A stretch of DNA of 64,000 bases from Aculops lycopersici (Eukaryota; Arthropoda; Arachnida; Trombidiformes; Eriophyidae), in NCBI GenBank assembly GCA_015350385.1, contig WNKI01000002.1, positions 5,202,636-5,266,635 on the forward strand. The letters are read 5' to 3'. The notes beneath the pieces are model-generated. The model saw only the letters and a list, made by a program, of their open reading frames with translations. It ran no database searches and was not told the origin of the DNA. Positions within the stretch are counted from its first letter, which is position 1, and each line of letters begins with the position of its first letter. The position numbers were made by a program, and so were the translations under genes. Below, piece by piece: positions 45,503-56,478 of the stretch.

Positions 45503-46645
45503 ATGGAACAGAATAATCAGCAGCACCACCAGATACCTTCACTCCTGTTGCGGCCCACAAAACCTGTGATCTATCATACGCAACCTCGTTTCAAATTGAT
45601 ACCCTCAAGCACAAGCACAAGCACTAATAGGGATTTGAACAAAACAATCATTGCACCGCCATCCGACTCAATCTCAATTCGACAGCCTCAGCCGCAACAA
45701 CAATCACAAAAAAGTGTGATACCTGGTGGCTCTAAGTTGCCCAGTCCAGCGAGTAAGGGAGTTAGTAGACTCAAGAGCCCAAGTCCGACTAGTTATATGC
45801 AATTATCTACCGTAACCTCTACGGCGGTAAAACCAAAACCTGCTACATCTAGACTAGGCATTGCTTCATCTTCAACCAGAACTTTGGCCAGACCATCCAC
45901 TGCTATACCTGGAACAGGAATTGGAAGAACAATACTTGGACCCCCAAAAGCGTCGGGTAGTTCAAATCAGCAACAACCAGCAATAAGTAACACTGGCGTC
46001 TCAGGTATTGCTAGTAAAATCTCGACTGTAACAACTAAAAGGTCCAATCAAGCTATAAGCGGCAGCTCACGAGTCGCCACCTTGCCCAGTTTAAGTAGAC
46101 CAAACTCGTACAAGCAACATGTTGTTTCTGAAGCATCTACTACAACCACCAACTCCAATTCAACAAGTCATCAACAAAGGTTCAATGCAAAATCGCAACC
46201 GCCACCACCATCAACAACTACAGCTGTAACGAAACCTAAAGCTTTAATCCATGCATCGATCGATGCAAATCATAATCACCAAATCTCAACAAACAACGCA
46301 CTAGCAATAACTCCAAAGGTGCAAACAACAACAGCAGCAACAAACGCAATTCAGCCAAGCAATACCCTGTTGAAAATCCACAACTCTGAACCCTCTTCAT
46401 GCCTTCCGATTGCTCAAGCAATTGATATTAGCTCAATCAATAATGATGTTGGTCAAATCAAAAATCTTCTAGAACAATTGTTGAGTCTATTAAAGAGTTC
46501 AGATGAAAGCCAGGAGGATTTGTTAGAGGAGAATCAGCGTCTCAGGCGCGAGGTCTCTGAGCTCAAGCAAAAGATTCTCAAGTTAACCGAGCGTCCAGCA
46601 ATTATGGATAATAGAGAAAGTGTATACTTTTCACCGATGATTTAA
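45503..46645 (+). CDS. Ser/Thr-rich protein with C-terminal coiled coil
   Basis: An intronless 380-codon frame. Residues 1-305 are low-complexity, rich in Ser, Thr, Pro, Gln and Asn with many Lys/Arg, and hold Ser-Lys/Arg-Leu-Pro/Lys-Ser-Pro type clusters (GGSKLPSPASKG, SRLKSPSPTS). Residues about 310-365 form a heptad-rich coiled coil (IKNLLEQLLSLLK, LEENQRLRREVSELKQKILK). A basic Ser/Pro-rich region plus a coiled coil is common in microtubule- or spindle-associated proteins, but no family signature is visible, so this stays a guess. AATAAA at 46760-46765 is a fitting poly(A) signal. The next gene starts about 520 bases downstream on the same strand. Confidence 0.72.
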   Translation: MEQNNQQHHQIPSLLLRPTKPVIYHTQPRFKLIPSSTSTSTNRDLNKTIIAPPSDSISIRQPQPQQQSQKSVIPGGSKLPSPASKGVSRLKSPSPTSYMQLSTVTSTAVKPKPATSRLGIASSSTRTLARPSTAIPGTGIGRTILGPPKASGSSNQQQPAISNTGVSGIASKISTVTTKRSNQAISGSSRVATLPSLSRPNSYKQHVVSEASTTTTNSNSTSHQQRFNAKSQPPPPSTTTAVTKPKALIHASIDANHNHQISTNNALAITPKVQTTTAATNAIQPSNTLLKIHNSEPSSCLPIAQAIDISSINNDVGQIKNLLEQLLSLLKSSDESQEDLLEENQRLRREVSELKQKILKLTERPAIMDNRESVYFSPMI

Positions 46646-46759
46646 CTCCCATTTGGTAGATGGTGATGTTAGTTGTTTTCATGGAGAAATATTTATATGA
46701 GTATATATATATATATCTAACATTTCGTGTTGCTATAATAGAGCTACCATTGAGGGAAT

Positions 46760-46765
46760 AATAAA
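46760..46765 (+). terminator. poly(A) signal
   Basis: AATAAA 115 bases after the stop of the gene at 45503-46645. Confidence 0.5.
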
Positions 46766-47164
46766 CATAAATAATCGCACAGATCAACCTTGTAGCCCGT
46801 GAATGAAAGCGAGCGAATATTGTCTAACTTATGCGTTTTACAATTGAGTAATGCGAGTCTTTTTAATTTGTCTTGCATTAATTATCTATTCTAATAGTTT
46901 AAACATATATCTACTCATTTAATTTAGTAGTTTTTGTGTAATCTCAAGGTTAACTAGGCAATATTCTGATGGCATTGAAGCTGAAAAGACTGGAATCCCA
47001 AGTCGCGAGAGCGAATAGAAAAGGTAAACAAAGCAAGTCATTCGGCCTGTCAAAATGCATCAGGTCTCTCTAAGACGAGATTCTAATACATGACAACTAC
47101 ATTTATCGATAGACTTTGATTCAGTCAGGGATTTAAATGCCGCTGGTATAAAGGCATAAGCAAA
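46766..47164. other. intergenic
   Basis: A short AT-rich spacer between two same-strand intronless genes. A TATAAAG at 47147-47153 is too close to the next ATG (12 bases) to be a normal TATA box. Confidence 0.5.
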
Positions 47165-48094
47165 ATGAGCAGTTTCCTGGCAGACAACCAATCCGAAACT
47201 CGCGATTGCGAGAGTCGAGATGGTGAGTCTGTGGTGGCCAACGCGGAATTCTCAACGAATATTAAGGAATTGACAACCAAATCAAAGGGATTCTACGATG
47301 CTGAAAAGTGTCGAGCTTACATTGCAAATCAAACAAAAGTTAGCAAAATAGATAGATCTGCAATCCAAATAATCAAATCCCTTGAAGTTGAGATTGACGT
47401 ATATACAAGATTGAGCAATGTTGTCAACATGTTCACGAACCACTCGGCGAAAGCGGCAATGGACTTTACCTTTAGATGCAAATCTGGACTTCAACGCCAT
47501 CGACAGGATAGAATATTGAATAGCCAGACAAATAGTAGAAAAGCGACCAAGAGGATGAAGTCGAGCAATAACAAGATGATAAAACAGCAACAGAAATTAC
47601 CAAATCTCTCGCACTATACCATAAGCAATGATTTGTTATACGGCGAAGGGGCACAATTAGTTCAAACATTATTAAATCAAACCATGCCCGTGAATCATCC
47701 AAAGCATATTAAGAGGAAGAAGCAGCCCAAGATAGAGCAAATTACGCAAGATCAACTAAACGAAGTTGACTGTTCGCAAACAGATTCTTTCGACCCAGAA
47801 TTATATGTCAACCAGCTTAAAGAAAGCTTGACATTCAATTCGATCAAGAGCAAACTTATAACGGAACAAATACAAACTTTAAAGCAGACTTTCGAGCGGC
47901 TAGCCGCCGAGCATCGAGATAATGTTGACTTAGTTTATGCAGCCGAAGAGGAGCGACAGGCGGCAACTGTCACCAGGAGGTCAGCGTATAATCTATCAAT
48001 GGCAGCCTTTAAGGCAACCTCAACACCTGTTCACGTGTCAAGTTCCAATATCAATAGCTCAGGAGCTACAGTTGCCACAATACCACCCACCTAA
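47165..48094 (+). CDS. coiled-coil protein of unknown function
   Basis: An intronless 309-codon frame with ATG in context GCAAAATGA. The N-terminal third is mixed helical sequence (about 33-112, including KSKGFYDAEKCRAYIANQ and EVEIDVYTRLSNVVNMF). A basic segment follows (about 112-150, SRKATKRMKSSNNK). The C-terminal region at about 222-275 is strongly helical (KSKLITEQIQTLKQTFERLA, HRDNVDLVYAAEEERQA), and the tail is Ser/Thr-rich. It has no signal peptide or membrane span, so it is probably nuclear or cytoplasmic. I do not recognise a family. AATAAA at 48418-48423 fits as its poly(A) signal. Confidence 0.72.
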   Translation: MSSFLADNQSETRDCESRDGESVVANAEFSTNIKELTTKSKGFYDAEKCRAYIANQTKVSKIDRSAIQIIKSLEVEIDVYTRLSNVVNMFTNHSAKAAMDFTFRCKSGLQRHRQDRILNSQTNSRKATKRMKSSNNKMIKQQQKLPNLSHYTISNDLLYGEGAQLVQTLLNQTMPVNHPKHIKRKKQPKIEQITQDQLNEVDCSQTDSFDPELYVNQLKESLTFNSIKSKLITEQIQTLKQTFERLAAEHRDNVDLVYAAEEERQAATVTRRSAYNLSMAAFKATSTPVHVSSSNINSSGATVATIPPT

Positions 48095-48563
48095 AGTCTC
48101 AATGATTGAATTTTCCCAATCCGTTCATTTCATGTCCAACGGCACGAGGCAATATAAACAGAATATTTTTGAGGAGAGACTTGAATCAGTCAATCCAATA
48201 ATGTTTATATGTATGTTTATTTCACTAACTATAATTTGAAAGATATGAGAAGATGAACAGGAAGAAGGCGAGAATCTTGATGCGTCTCAAGCTCAAATGC
48301 ACTCCATAGGCCAACTATTGTTTCCTCTGGCTTATTTCTAATCTCATCGATATCATATGACTATTGAGCATGTTGATATCAATGTCGATGAGTATGATCA
48401 AGATCTAGCTTATAGATAATAAACGAGTAAGAGAAAGTCTCCTGCTTGGAATTCTTCAACTCGCCTCTCTCTCTCTCTCTCTCTCTCCTGAATAGAGACG
48501 TGCAAATCTCCTCCAATCGGGTTTTAGTACATCCTCAGAAACAGGTAAACTGGCGAACCTAAA
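48095..48563. other. intergenic between convergent genes
   Basis: Holds AATAAA (48418-48423) for the plus-strand gene, TTTATT (48216-48221) that may serve the minus-strand Quiver-like gene, and a CT microsatellite at about 48467-48488. Confidence 0.5.
48418..48423 (+). terminator. poly(A) signal
   Basis: AATAAA 324 bases after the stop of the gene at 47165-48094, in the gap before the convergent Quiver-like gene. Confidence 0.45.
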
Positions 48564-49256
48564 TTAGGAGGTAGGGTGAAGTCGACAGGTGCGCATCGTC
48601 GAGAGATATGCGGTTGTGATAAGAGCTACAATAATCATCCTGAATAGGGTGAGGTAATCATTTAGGTGAATTGACGAAGGTTGTCCATTGCAATAGTCTG
48701 TTTCACAAAAGCACATTTTCCCCCGGTCACCTGATTCCCTCATGCAAACCAAACCGACCATGAAGTAATTGATTTGTATATTAGAAGTGCAAGTTCTTTT
48801 CACGTAGGTGACTCCATCCGGTAGACGGCTAGTAATTTTCACGCAACACCCATGACAAACCATAACCGGCGGCAGCTTCTTGGGTGAACGCCTGTTGATC
48901 GCAGTCATATTAATGTTGTTGATACCTGTCGAATTGTTGGTCACTACTGGTGCCACCAGTGGACCTGGGCTTCGAAATGATTCGACCAACCGATATTGTT
49001 GGTGTTGTTGATCTGTTTGCTGTCGGACTAAAGCAGGCTGGTCTTGCATAGTCATCGTCATATCTGGCGGCGCTTGTTCTTGTGTTTGGTTTTGGGTCGT
49101 TGGTTGGATCATTGGTGGGGGTGGAAATGGCTGTGTATTGGTGGTTGAGGTGCTGGTGTCCAGAAAATCGAACGGATCAGCGCAATTGGGATCGTAGCGC
49201 GAGTCGCACTCATAGCACAATACGTTTGAGGATAGGCATTCCTCTTCGGCTTGAAT
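48564..49256 (-). CDS. qvr: Quiver/Sleepless-like Ly6 protein, main exon
   Basis: Encodes a three-finger Ly6/uPAR-type domain with the Quiver signature in order: EEECLSSNVLCYECDSRYD..CADPF, then CHGCCVK, VKRTCTSNIQINYFMVGLVC and GKMCFCETDYCN. After the last cysteine a hydrophobic tail (MIIVALITTAYLS) suggests a GPI-anchor signal. In flies Quiver (Sleepless) is a GPI-anchored neuronal protein that regulates Shaker K+ channels and nicotinic receptors. Between DPFDFL and KLPPVMVCHGCC lie about 105 extra Pro/Gln/Thr-rich residues where fly Quiver has a short loop; the frame is open throughout. The frame runs back to 49382 without an ATG, so the 5' border is a splice acceptor, either at about 49257 (ATAAG) or at 49250 (TTCAAG). 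Confidence 0.82.
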   Translation of the reverse strand: MQAEEECLSSNVLCYECDSRYDPNCADPFDFLDTSTSTTNTQPFPPPPMIQPTTQNQTQEQAPPDMTMTMQDQPALVRQQTDQQHQQYRLVESFRSPGPLVAPVVTNNSTGINNINMTAINRRSPKKLPPVMVCHGCCVKITSRLPDGVTYVKRTCTSNIQINYFMVGLVCMRESGDRGKMCFCETDYCNGQPSSIHLNDYLTLFRMIIVALITTAYLSTMRTCRLHPTS

Positions 49257-49433
49257 CTTATGGGTGCAAACGAATCCCGTGAGTGCCACTAATTCGTTTG
49301 GTTGTGTTATGTCATGTTTTGGGACGATGATTAATGTTAGCAGATTGTTATTATTATTCCGAAAGTAACTACTAGATATCAACTATTCGAATCTAACAGG
49401 TGAATCCTGAGGAGCAAAAAAGTGGACACACGT

Positions 49434-49610
49434 ACGCAAAGTTGCCAGCAGGTAAGCGGCTTGCGCTAGGCTGCCGCTGCTGCCAGGTGGGCGCCGCGAG
49501 ATCGGCGAGCGACGATGCGTCACAGGGCGAGTTTTTGTAATCAATGAAAATCCCAAAAGTGACGACACCATCGGTGGTTTAGGTGATCGAGGTGCCAGTT
49601 GCGTAATCAT
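49434..49610 (-). CDS. possible first exon of Quiver-like gene
   Basis: A minus-strand frame with an ATG at 49610, upstream of the Ly6 exon, carries a moderately hydrophobic stretch (LAQAAYLLATL). A donor-like GTACGT follows at about 49433. Splicing from there (phase 1) to the acceptor at 49250 (phase 1) would keep the frame and put this stretch just before EEEC. The stretch is weak as a signal peptide and is preceded by about 45 polar residues, so the true first exon may lie further upstream. Confidence 0.3.
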
Positions 49611-52600
49611 TTTGGAAGACGGAAATTTAGGAAGTTGCTTGAATTTAATCTGATCTATTTTCTATTTGCTTTTTCTATTGCTATAGGTTTGTCGTTGTTC
49701 TTGTGATTGGTGTCTTGAGATTGAGATTGAGATTGAGATTAAGATTAAGATTAAGAAAAAAATCAAGAGAATATAAGTAATAGTGCTGACTTTTTGTACA
49801 AACTTCCATATTGTTTATTGTGACTATCCAATCGAATGGCGGCCAAATTCTCGCATCTAAGATCTAGACAAAACGACGAGGCGAGCCAATGGAAGTTTAG
49901 TGTTGATTTCGATGACAACTTGACATCAGAATATTAACATCAACAACAACAATAACATTTACCACATTAACTATTACTTTATTTGCATTCCCTCGCCATC
50001 TCCCTGATTTTTAGTAGCAACAGAGGACACCCAAGGTAAAGACAGAGTCTGTCGTTAATATTTGCTCTTCTCGCTTCGATTTATCTCTTCCAATCGCTTG
50101 CTTTATTTAGACTCACCCAAGAAAACTACTAAAATTCCAACAACAAATCCAACTACAATTATATTTGCGCGCCACGCTAAGACCTAAGAGAGAAAGTTAG
50201 AAAGTGGCAGGGGGAGAAACTGCCGTTTGGATGCTATGGTTTTATTATTGTTGTCGACAGTCGGGAGTCTTAGGGGCGAGAGCAAAAGCGCTGATTTCAC
50301 AGTAAAGCCCCTTGCTTTGCATTGCGTAACTCTACTCCTGTTCTCCTCTCTGGTCACTTTGTGTTTTACTTCTCTCTCGCTCTTCCCCTCCAACTCTGGT
50401 CCCGTTGATGTTGTAACTCTCGTCTTGTCTTTATTCTCACTCAACTCGCATGCTGGCTCCAAGATTTACAGAAGCTTCCAAGGAGGAAAGAAGCGAGGGG
50501 AGAGCAAAGGAGAGGAAATATATGCCGCGGCGCATGCCGCTTGGCGAGCTAGTCTAAGGCACATAGCGACCTCGGCGCTATGTGCCCACGCGGAATCCCA
50601 TTGAGCGGCGCCGATCACTTGCATTGGCGGTGCACAGTAGCAGCGTGCATTCGGTACGTGTAATAATCTTGACGCCGGTTTAGATTCGGCGAAAATGGTT
50701 TTGTGTGTGACTCGCGCACACAAGGGGGAAGCTGGCAACCGGAACAGCTGGATGGCTGGCTCGCCAACTAGCTTGCTGCTATGTCTCACAAGCCACCAGA
50801 GCTAACTGGCTCGCCACTCTCGAGGGATGCGCCCGATGCTTTTGTTTACACTTGAGCTTGGCACAATTACATTCGCGATTAGATTGGCCGCTTGCTTGGA
50901 CCAGCCAGGCGCTCAGTTTTACTTCATAGCTGGTCGGCGGAGAAATTGAATTGGCCGCTTGGGGCAATCCACTAGCCAGTTGCAAGCATAAAACGACCAT
51001 CGATTCCAGTTGCCAGACCACCGTGCTGGTCGTAGGGCGCCACCAAGTAGACGACAATCTCTTACACTACAGAAACAGCGGCGGCAACTATGAATCCCTC
51101 GGGGCTCATAGTTTCTCGTTGGTGTTGTGGCTATCGAGAGCTTTATTTTGGTCCTTCTTGACGCAGATGGTAACCAAGACCAGAAACGTGAGCAAGCCAA
51201 CGTGACCTAGCCACCCAGACGACGGATACCACTACTACGACCACGACGACACCGACACCGACGATGCGATCCATTACCGACCGATAGTAGTGCAGTGGTA
51301 CGATTACAGAGGTTCAGTATGTGTGCCGGTTGGCCAAACGATCAGTCAAGTTGCCTACTTTCGCCTTTCGGTTGGATGCTAAATGGATCGATTGTAATGA
51401 TCCATCTCAATCTAGACTCTTGATTTCCTTTAGATCTCACTTTCAGATTTAGAAAAACGTACGGTGAGCTGCAAGATTCCGTTCAGAGAATCATCAGTGT
51501 CACTTACTTACCTAAGAGCAGAAGACCATTTAATTTTGAGACGAGCAGCTTGTTAATTGCATTCAACATAACTTGGCGCTTCCTCCTCGGAGCCAAAGTG
51601 ATTGCTTCTTCTTCTTCGTCTTTCTCCAACTTGCCCCTTCGCTTCTTGGCCCAAATTTAAATGAACATTCAGCAAACCACTTGACTCTCGCTTGCGTCGA
51701 TGCTCGTTGACAATTATTTATCACCTGAACTCAATGAGTAGGAAGGATAGTCAATCGAGCGGCAGGACTCTCTCCTCTTCCCTACCCTGAAGTGGCGGTG
51801 GCAGTAAAAGTAGTAGTAGTAATAGTAGTAGTAGCGGCACCAACAACAACATCTAAAACAACAAAAACTACCACAAAGACGAATACAGAGACGACAAAAA
51901 AAAACGATTGGCCAGGTAGAAAGGCAGTCGTTATTTTGGGCTGACGACAGGCACCATTTAACCGCCTGGCGGACCTCCTGCTAGTTTTTCGGATAGTCGG
52001 CAACGAAGAGCAGCGTCTCGGCCTCAAAGGGTCGCTTAGTCTCTTGCGGTTAGGGCAGAGCAACGGTGTTAGCCGCTGCGGCTCATATTGTTGGTTTCCA
52101 CCTGAACACAGCGGATAATATTGAGTCTAGTGAGAGAGCACAGCCAGCAAATTTGGCTTCAACCGACCCGGTTAGTTGTCGTAATTTTTAGAGAGTTTAC
52201 ATTGCCATCCTTTAAACTAATCTAAACTCACCTCAGCCCAACTCAGCTTGAGTAAATGCTACATCTCACGCCTGCTACTGTAGATAGATGGCCGATTATG
52301 CAGCAGCAACAGCAACAGCAACATCTCAAAAGCGACGACGAGCAAGACACCAGCAACTAAACTACAAATAGATCACCTACAACTACAACTACAACAACAT
52401 CTACTACATCCACCAAGCAGCGAATCAGCAGCTCGAGACTAGATGAGAGCGAGAGGATAGTCTAGCTGCTCGACTTGAGTTATCTTGTCACCTAGTAGTA
52501 GTTGGCTTATTGAATTACATTCGCTCTAGTTTGTGTCCCAGGCTTCTGGAATGATTATGATGATGCAGCGGAAAAGAACAAGAGGCTCAGCTCAACTCAA

Positions 52601-53751
52601 GTCTCGACTCTTCAGATGAGTTTGGAGAAAAAGAGCAACTCGTCGGAAAAAACCTCATCGGTGCGAATGCACTTGAGCTTGAAGTCAAGCGAGTCAAGCT
52701 CAATTTTGTTTGAGCTTGATTCGCAGCAGCATCGCCTTCTACCTGCCACTTTGGTATCAACTGAACATCAATTAGCTCACTGTTAAATAGCTTGGCGCAA
52801 GAGGATAGCGACATTTGATCGTGATTGACTTTGTATTATTTGATATCATCTCTTCTTTGCTCGAGCATAATTTTGAGGCTATGCACGTCGAAAATCAGCC
52901 TCCTTTTATCCCTTTCTCGAATTTGTCTTGGACTTAGAGTGATCATTTGAACCGTAACATGACTAAAAGTATTCTGATTTCAATAACACTGCCGGCTGCT
53001 TGTGGTTGCTTGAGTCCTTGAGAATCATAAAATTAAACATAAAATTGATGAAGAATACCTAATATCTATCGAAAGACATGAAAAGTTTACTCTAATGTAT
53101 TCGGCTCATGAGTCGGTCTTTTAATACATAGATTGCAAGTTTGCGGGCACAAATCTACACGCAACCCCCAGGTGCCGCCAGTGGCGCCTAGCGACTTCCA
53201 TGTAGATAATAGTACTTCTGCGTTTTAGAATCTAATCGTCTTCGTGATCGGAAAAGATTCCAAAAGAAAGTTAGATAACTGCTCGTTTTGTCGACACTAA
53301 AAGGTGATGCGAAGAACCGATTTGTTTTGCTTTTAAAAATTCTCTTTCAATGTTTAATGGTTTGATCATTCTTATTATTTTATTTATTTCGCTTTGCTCA
53401 TTCAACTATAAACTTTTTCTCTCCTTCCTTCGCTTGAACTTTTTGTGTCGCTTAGCGATGAGTCCAATTGAGATCATTAGAGGAAATTTGATACTCGTTG
53501 TCCACACCTCTCGTTATGTTGTCCGCCTATTGTGGGCCTCAAGTATTTCCTTTGTGCGTTTCGCTGCAGCGAGGTTTGTTCTTTTTAGTATGTCTGTGTT
53601 TTCTTGACCTTCGAGGTCAGTTTTATTTCAATGTTATTTGTCAACAAGAAACACAACAGCAAAAACTGATACCAACAGTAACTATATTAATCTAGTTGTC
53701 ATACTCTATCTCTCTATTGTAACATGTTATTATTATAAATATCTCTAAAGA
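49611..53751. other. intergenic
   Basis: About 4.1 kb between the Quiver-like gene and the GluCl 3' end. It holds a GAGATT/AAGATT hexamer run near 49720-49760 and scattered triplet repeats. TTTATT at 53622-53627 may be the GluCl poly(A) signal (AATAAA on the minus strand). No other gene is supported. Confidence 0.5.
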
Positions 53752-54270
53752 TCAGGTTACCTGAACAATGTCGTCCTCGCGGAACAGGTAGGTGGTCCAG
53801 TAGACTAAATTAAAAAGGGCAAACATTTTTGGAAAGAAGATGCGCGAAATAACATCGATTCGCTTGCTCCTCGAGGGAAACTTATTGAGCCAAGCTCGGC
53901 AAAAGTTAACCCTCTTGTTGTTCCTCTGGTTAACCTGCGCCGAGCTACCAGGTCTTCCGTGGGCCAGTAGACTATGATGAATCTCACATTGTTGCTTATT
54001 TGTTGCATTCAGGGCAATCTGTTGGTGGTGATGGTGTTGGTTGCCCAAGTGGCCGTTGGCCATTTTAGAGTCCACAAGTCCAGTGACAAGTTGGTCGGCC
54101 AAGTTGATTGTGGTGGCCGCCGAGTTTGTGGTTCCATTTTGGCTTGCAGTATTTTGGTTCCCGCGGCCATTTCCAAGTGGCGATCCTCCATTCTGGTTGG
54201 CCGTGTTATTTGAGATTAGAGTTCCATTTGCTTGCGCCGCCTTCGAGTCGGCTCGGTTCAGTGGAAACTT
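53752..54270 (-). CDS. GluCl: GluCl exon: distal M3-M4 loop and M4
   Basis: Begins after CCAACAG in phase 0 and continues the frame of the upstream exon. The first about 123 residues are Asn/Gly/Gln/Ser/Thr-rich loop with a His cluster (HHHHQQ). The conserved CRAWLNKFPSRSKRIDVISR and M4 (FFPKMFALFNLVYWTTYLF) follow, then REDD, and the frame stops after IVQVT. A CAG|GTAACC donor-like site lies just before the last two codons (GT at 53760-53759), so the transcript may either stop here or splice to a further exon. M4 and its flank match invertebrate GluCl closely. Confidence 0.88.
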   Translation of the reverse strand, partial: KFPLNRADSKAAQANGTLISNNTANQNGGSPLGNGRGNQNTASQNGTTNSAATTINLADQLVTGLVDSKMANGHLGNQHHHHQQIALNATNKQQCEIHHSLLAHGRPGSSAQVNQRNNKRVNFCRAWLNKFPSRSKRIDVISRIFFPKMFALFNLVYWTTYLFREDDIVQVT

Positions 54271-56478
54271 CTGTTGGCGCGTTGATGGTTATTTTGAGGT
54301 TTTGTTTTGTTTTGTTTTGCGATAGAAAGTAAAGATAGATGTCATTAGTTAGATGAAAAAGAGTTTCACTTTTAAGAAACAGAAGATAGCAGCGATGCTT
54401 TGCAAGAGTTCAAATTTAGACGACGACGACGACAACGACTGGAGATCAGGCGACATCTCAATGCTCTCTGCTCGCTGCAAACCCGAGCATGAGCTCACGA
54501 GTTCTAGCCTCAAGGTTGCGTCTAATGCCGCACTTCCGCCGGCGCCATTTGAAGCAGGAAACAAACGTGGCGCTATCCAAGTTGTCGACAAAGGGAGATT
54601 GTTGAGTAAAACGAGTGACAAACACCAAAGGGAAGAAAAGGCAATGGAGGATCATGTAGACGGCTGGCTGATGTCTCAGGACTTTTCCAATTTCTCAAGT
54701 GACTCTCTCTCTCCCTCTCTCTCAGTCTAAATCCGATTCCCTTGTGTCAGTTAGAAATTTCGCTAGAACTGGAGTTCGAGTTTAGCTTCAGTGTAGCACA
54801 CAAGCGGACACTTGTTCGCAAAGCCAAACCGACAGACCAAAACTAATAATCACAACCACCGACGCAATGAGAGACTTTGCTCGTTGCCTTGTTACGATCT
54901 CTCAACGACAACGAGTCTCAGGGCTCAAGAGTTTAAGATTCCGCCAGGCGACAGGCACAATTCTCACTACTCCTTCTCCATATAACAAGGAGGATGAAGG
55001 AGGAGTTTTGATTTTAGTTGGATTGTGGATCGTTGGAGCAGGATAGAAAACCTCCTGCTTATCAATGGACCAGTCTAACTGCAGTGGCAAGCTGGAGATT
55101 CAAGTTCAAATTTGAATCCAAATCTGCACTCAAGATCTCTCTAGACTTCTTTCTAGTCACCCGCAGTTCGCCTCCCTGTTCCATCGTCCTTTGGTTATAT
55201 CCATTTAGTGTGAGAGATGCGAGTGAAACTAAAGTTTAGACACTAGACATTACACATTTAGGCATAAATTTTCGGGCGCTACGAGGCAGAAGAGAAAGGG
55301 AAAGCGGCTCGAGGGATGGCAATCCGTTTGCGATTTGTTGTTACTTAGACGCCGTCAGTGGCCTTGAGAGTGGGAGCCGGTCCTAAACTCAAACTTAAAC
55401 TTGATTTCCGATGATTGTCGACTGTTGTCGTTGGTGTTATTGTTTGTGATGTTGGCGAGTGCGGCGCCTCTTCGTAAATTCTTGTCCCCAACTCTTGCTT
55501 GCCAAACTTTGCAACTGTCTCAAGTGGCGCATTCGAGGATTTGAATTACGCTTGATGGTAGACAAGCGAGTTGGCAAGCTAGTGAGCAAAGCTCGCCTCC
55601 CACTTTGCAACTCGACGAGGTCCAGTCTTCGGTTCGGTTCCATTCGGTTTTGTCTGGATGCCGATCAACTCGGAGATCATCGGATATTTTCTGTCGGCTC
55701 GCCACTTTCCTCCGGCAAGCATCGTTGTCGCTTCAGCATACAGAGTTCGAAACTTTAGTCTTGCACACCAACTAGACTTGTCTTCGTTCATTTGGTGGTT
55801 GCAAGCAGCGAGCGAGCGCCTAGCGATAACACCACCCAATAGGCGCCCATGATTGATGATTCAAGTTGAGCAAAATGTAACTCAGCGGTCGCTGGCTTCC
55901 TTGCTGCTTGTCGTGTTGGCAATAGTCGAACAGCCGAAGCTCAAATGGAGCGCCAAAGTGTCATGCTAGCTGTTGTTCGAGTGCCTCCGTCGGCTTCATT
56001 TTGGACCTCGTCTCGTGGTTTTAGATCGCAATCGCAAGCGCAAGCTGCTGTGCGACCCCTTCGTTGCGAGTCTTTCGGACGGCGGTTGCGGTGGTCACAG
56101 CATTTGGATTGGAAACTGGATACTTGAGGCGCCATTGCGAGTCACTGCATCACGAGTGTCGACGAGCGTGGCAACCACTGCCCATTGCGACCATCGCCAC
56201 CACTACCGCCACCACTAGCAGCGAGCTCAATAAACTCTGCCCACTCGAGGGATTTGACAGACAATTTATAAATAGTGCGAGTATCTCTATCTATCCTCAG
56301 AGTCGGTTTGGGGGCGTATCACAGCGAGGGTCATTTAGTCCAGCAAAAGTTATTTGTTGGACTAAATGCTAGCCAACCAAAAGTCGGTCAGCCAACTTTT
56401 GTCCAAAGAAGGAGTGGTAGAGACGACAAACAAATGAATGAGGGAGAGAGAGAGTAAAGGTACAGGTGAGGCACTTAC
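54271..56478. other. GluCl intron, 2.2 kb
   Basis: Begins with GTAAGT on the minus strand and ends CCAACAG. No additional GluCl exon was found in it. A CT microsatellite and scattered triplets are present. Confidence 0.6.

Noticed and set aside
47147..47153. TATAAAG as a TATA box for the gene at 47165
   Set aside because: It is only 12 bases before the ATG, so a start site at normal spacing would fall inside the coding region.
48564..49382. TGF-beta/activin receptor ectodomain for the Cys-rich minus-strand protein
   Set aside because: The GCCVK and CTSxIQIN motifs and the lack of a kinase domain fit a Quiver-type Ly6 protein instead.
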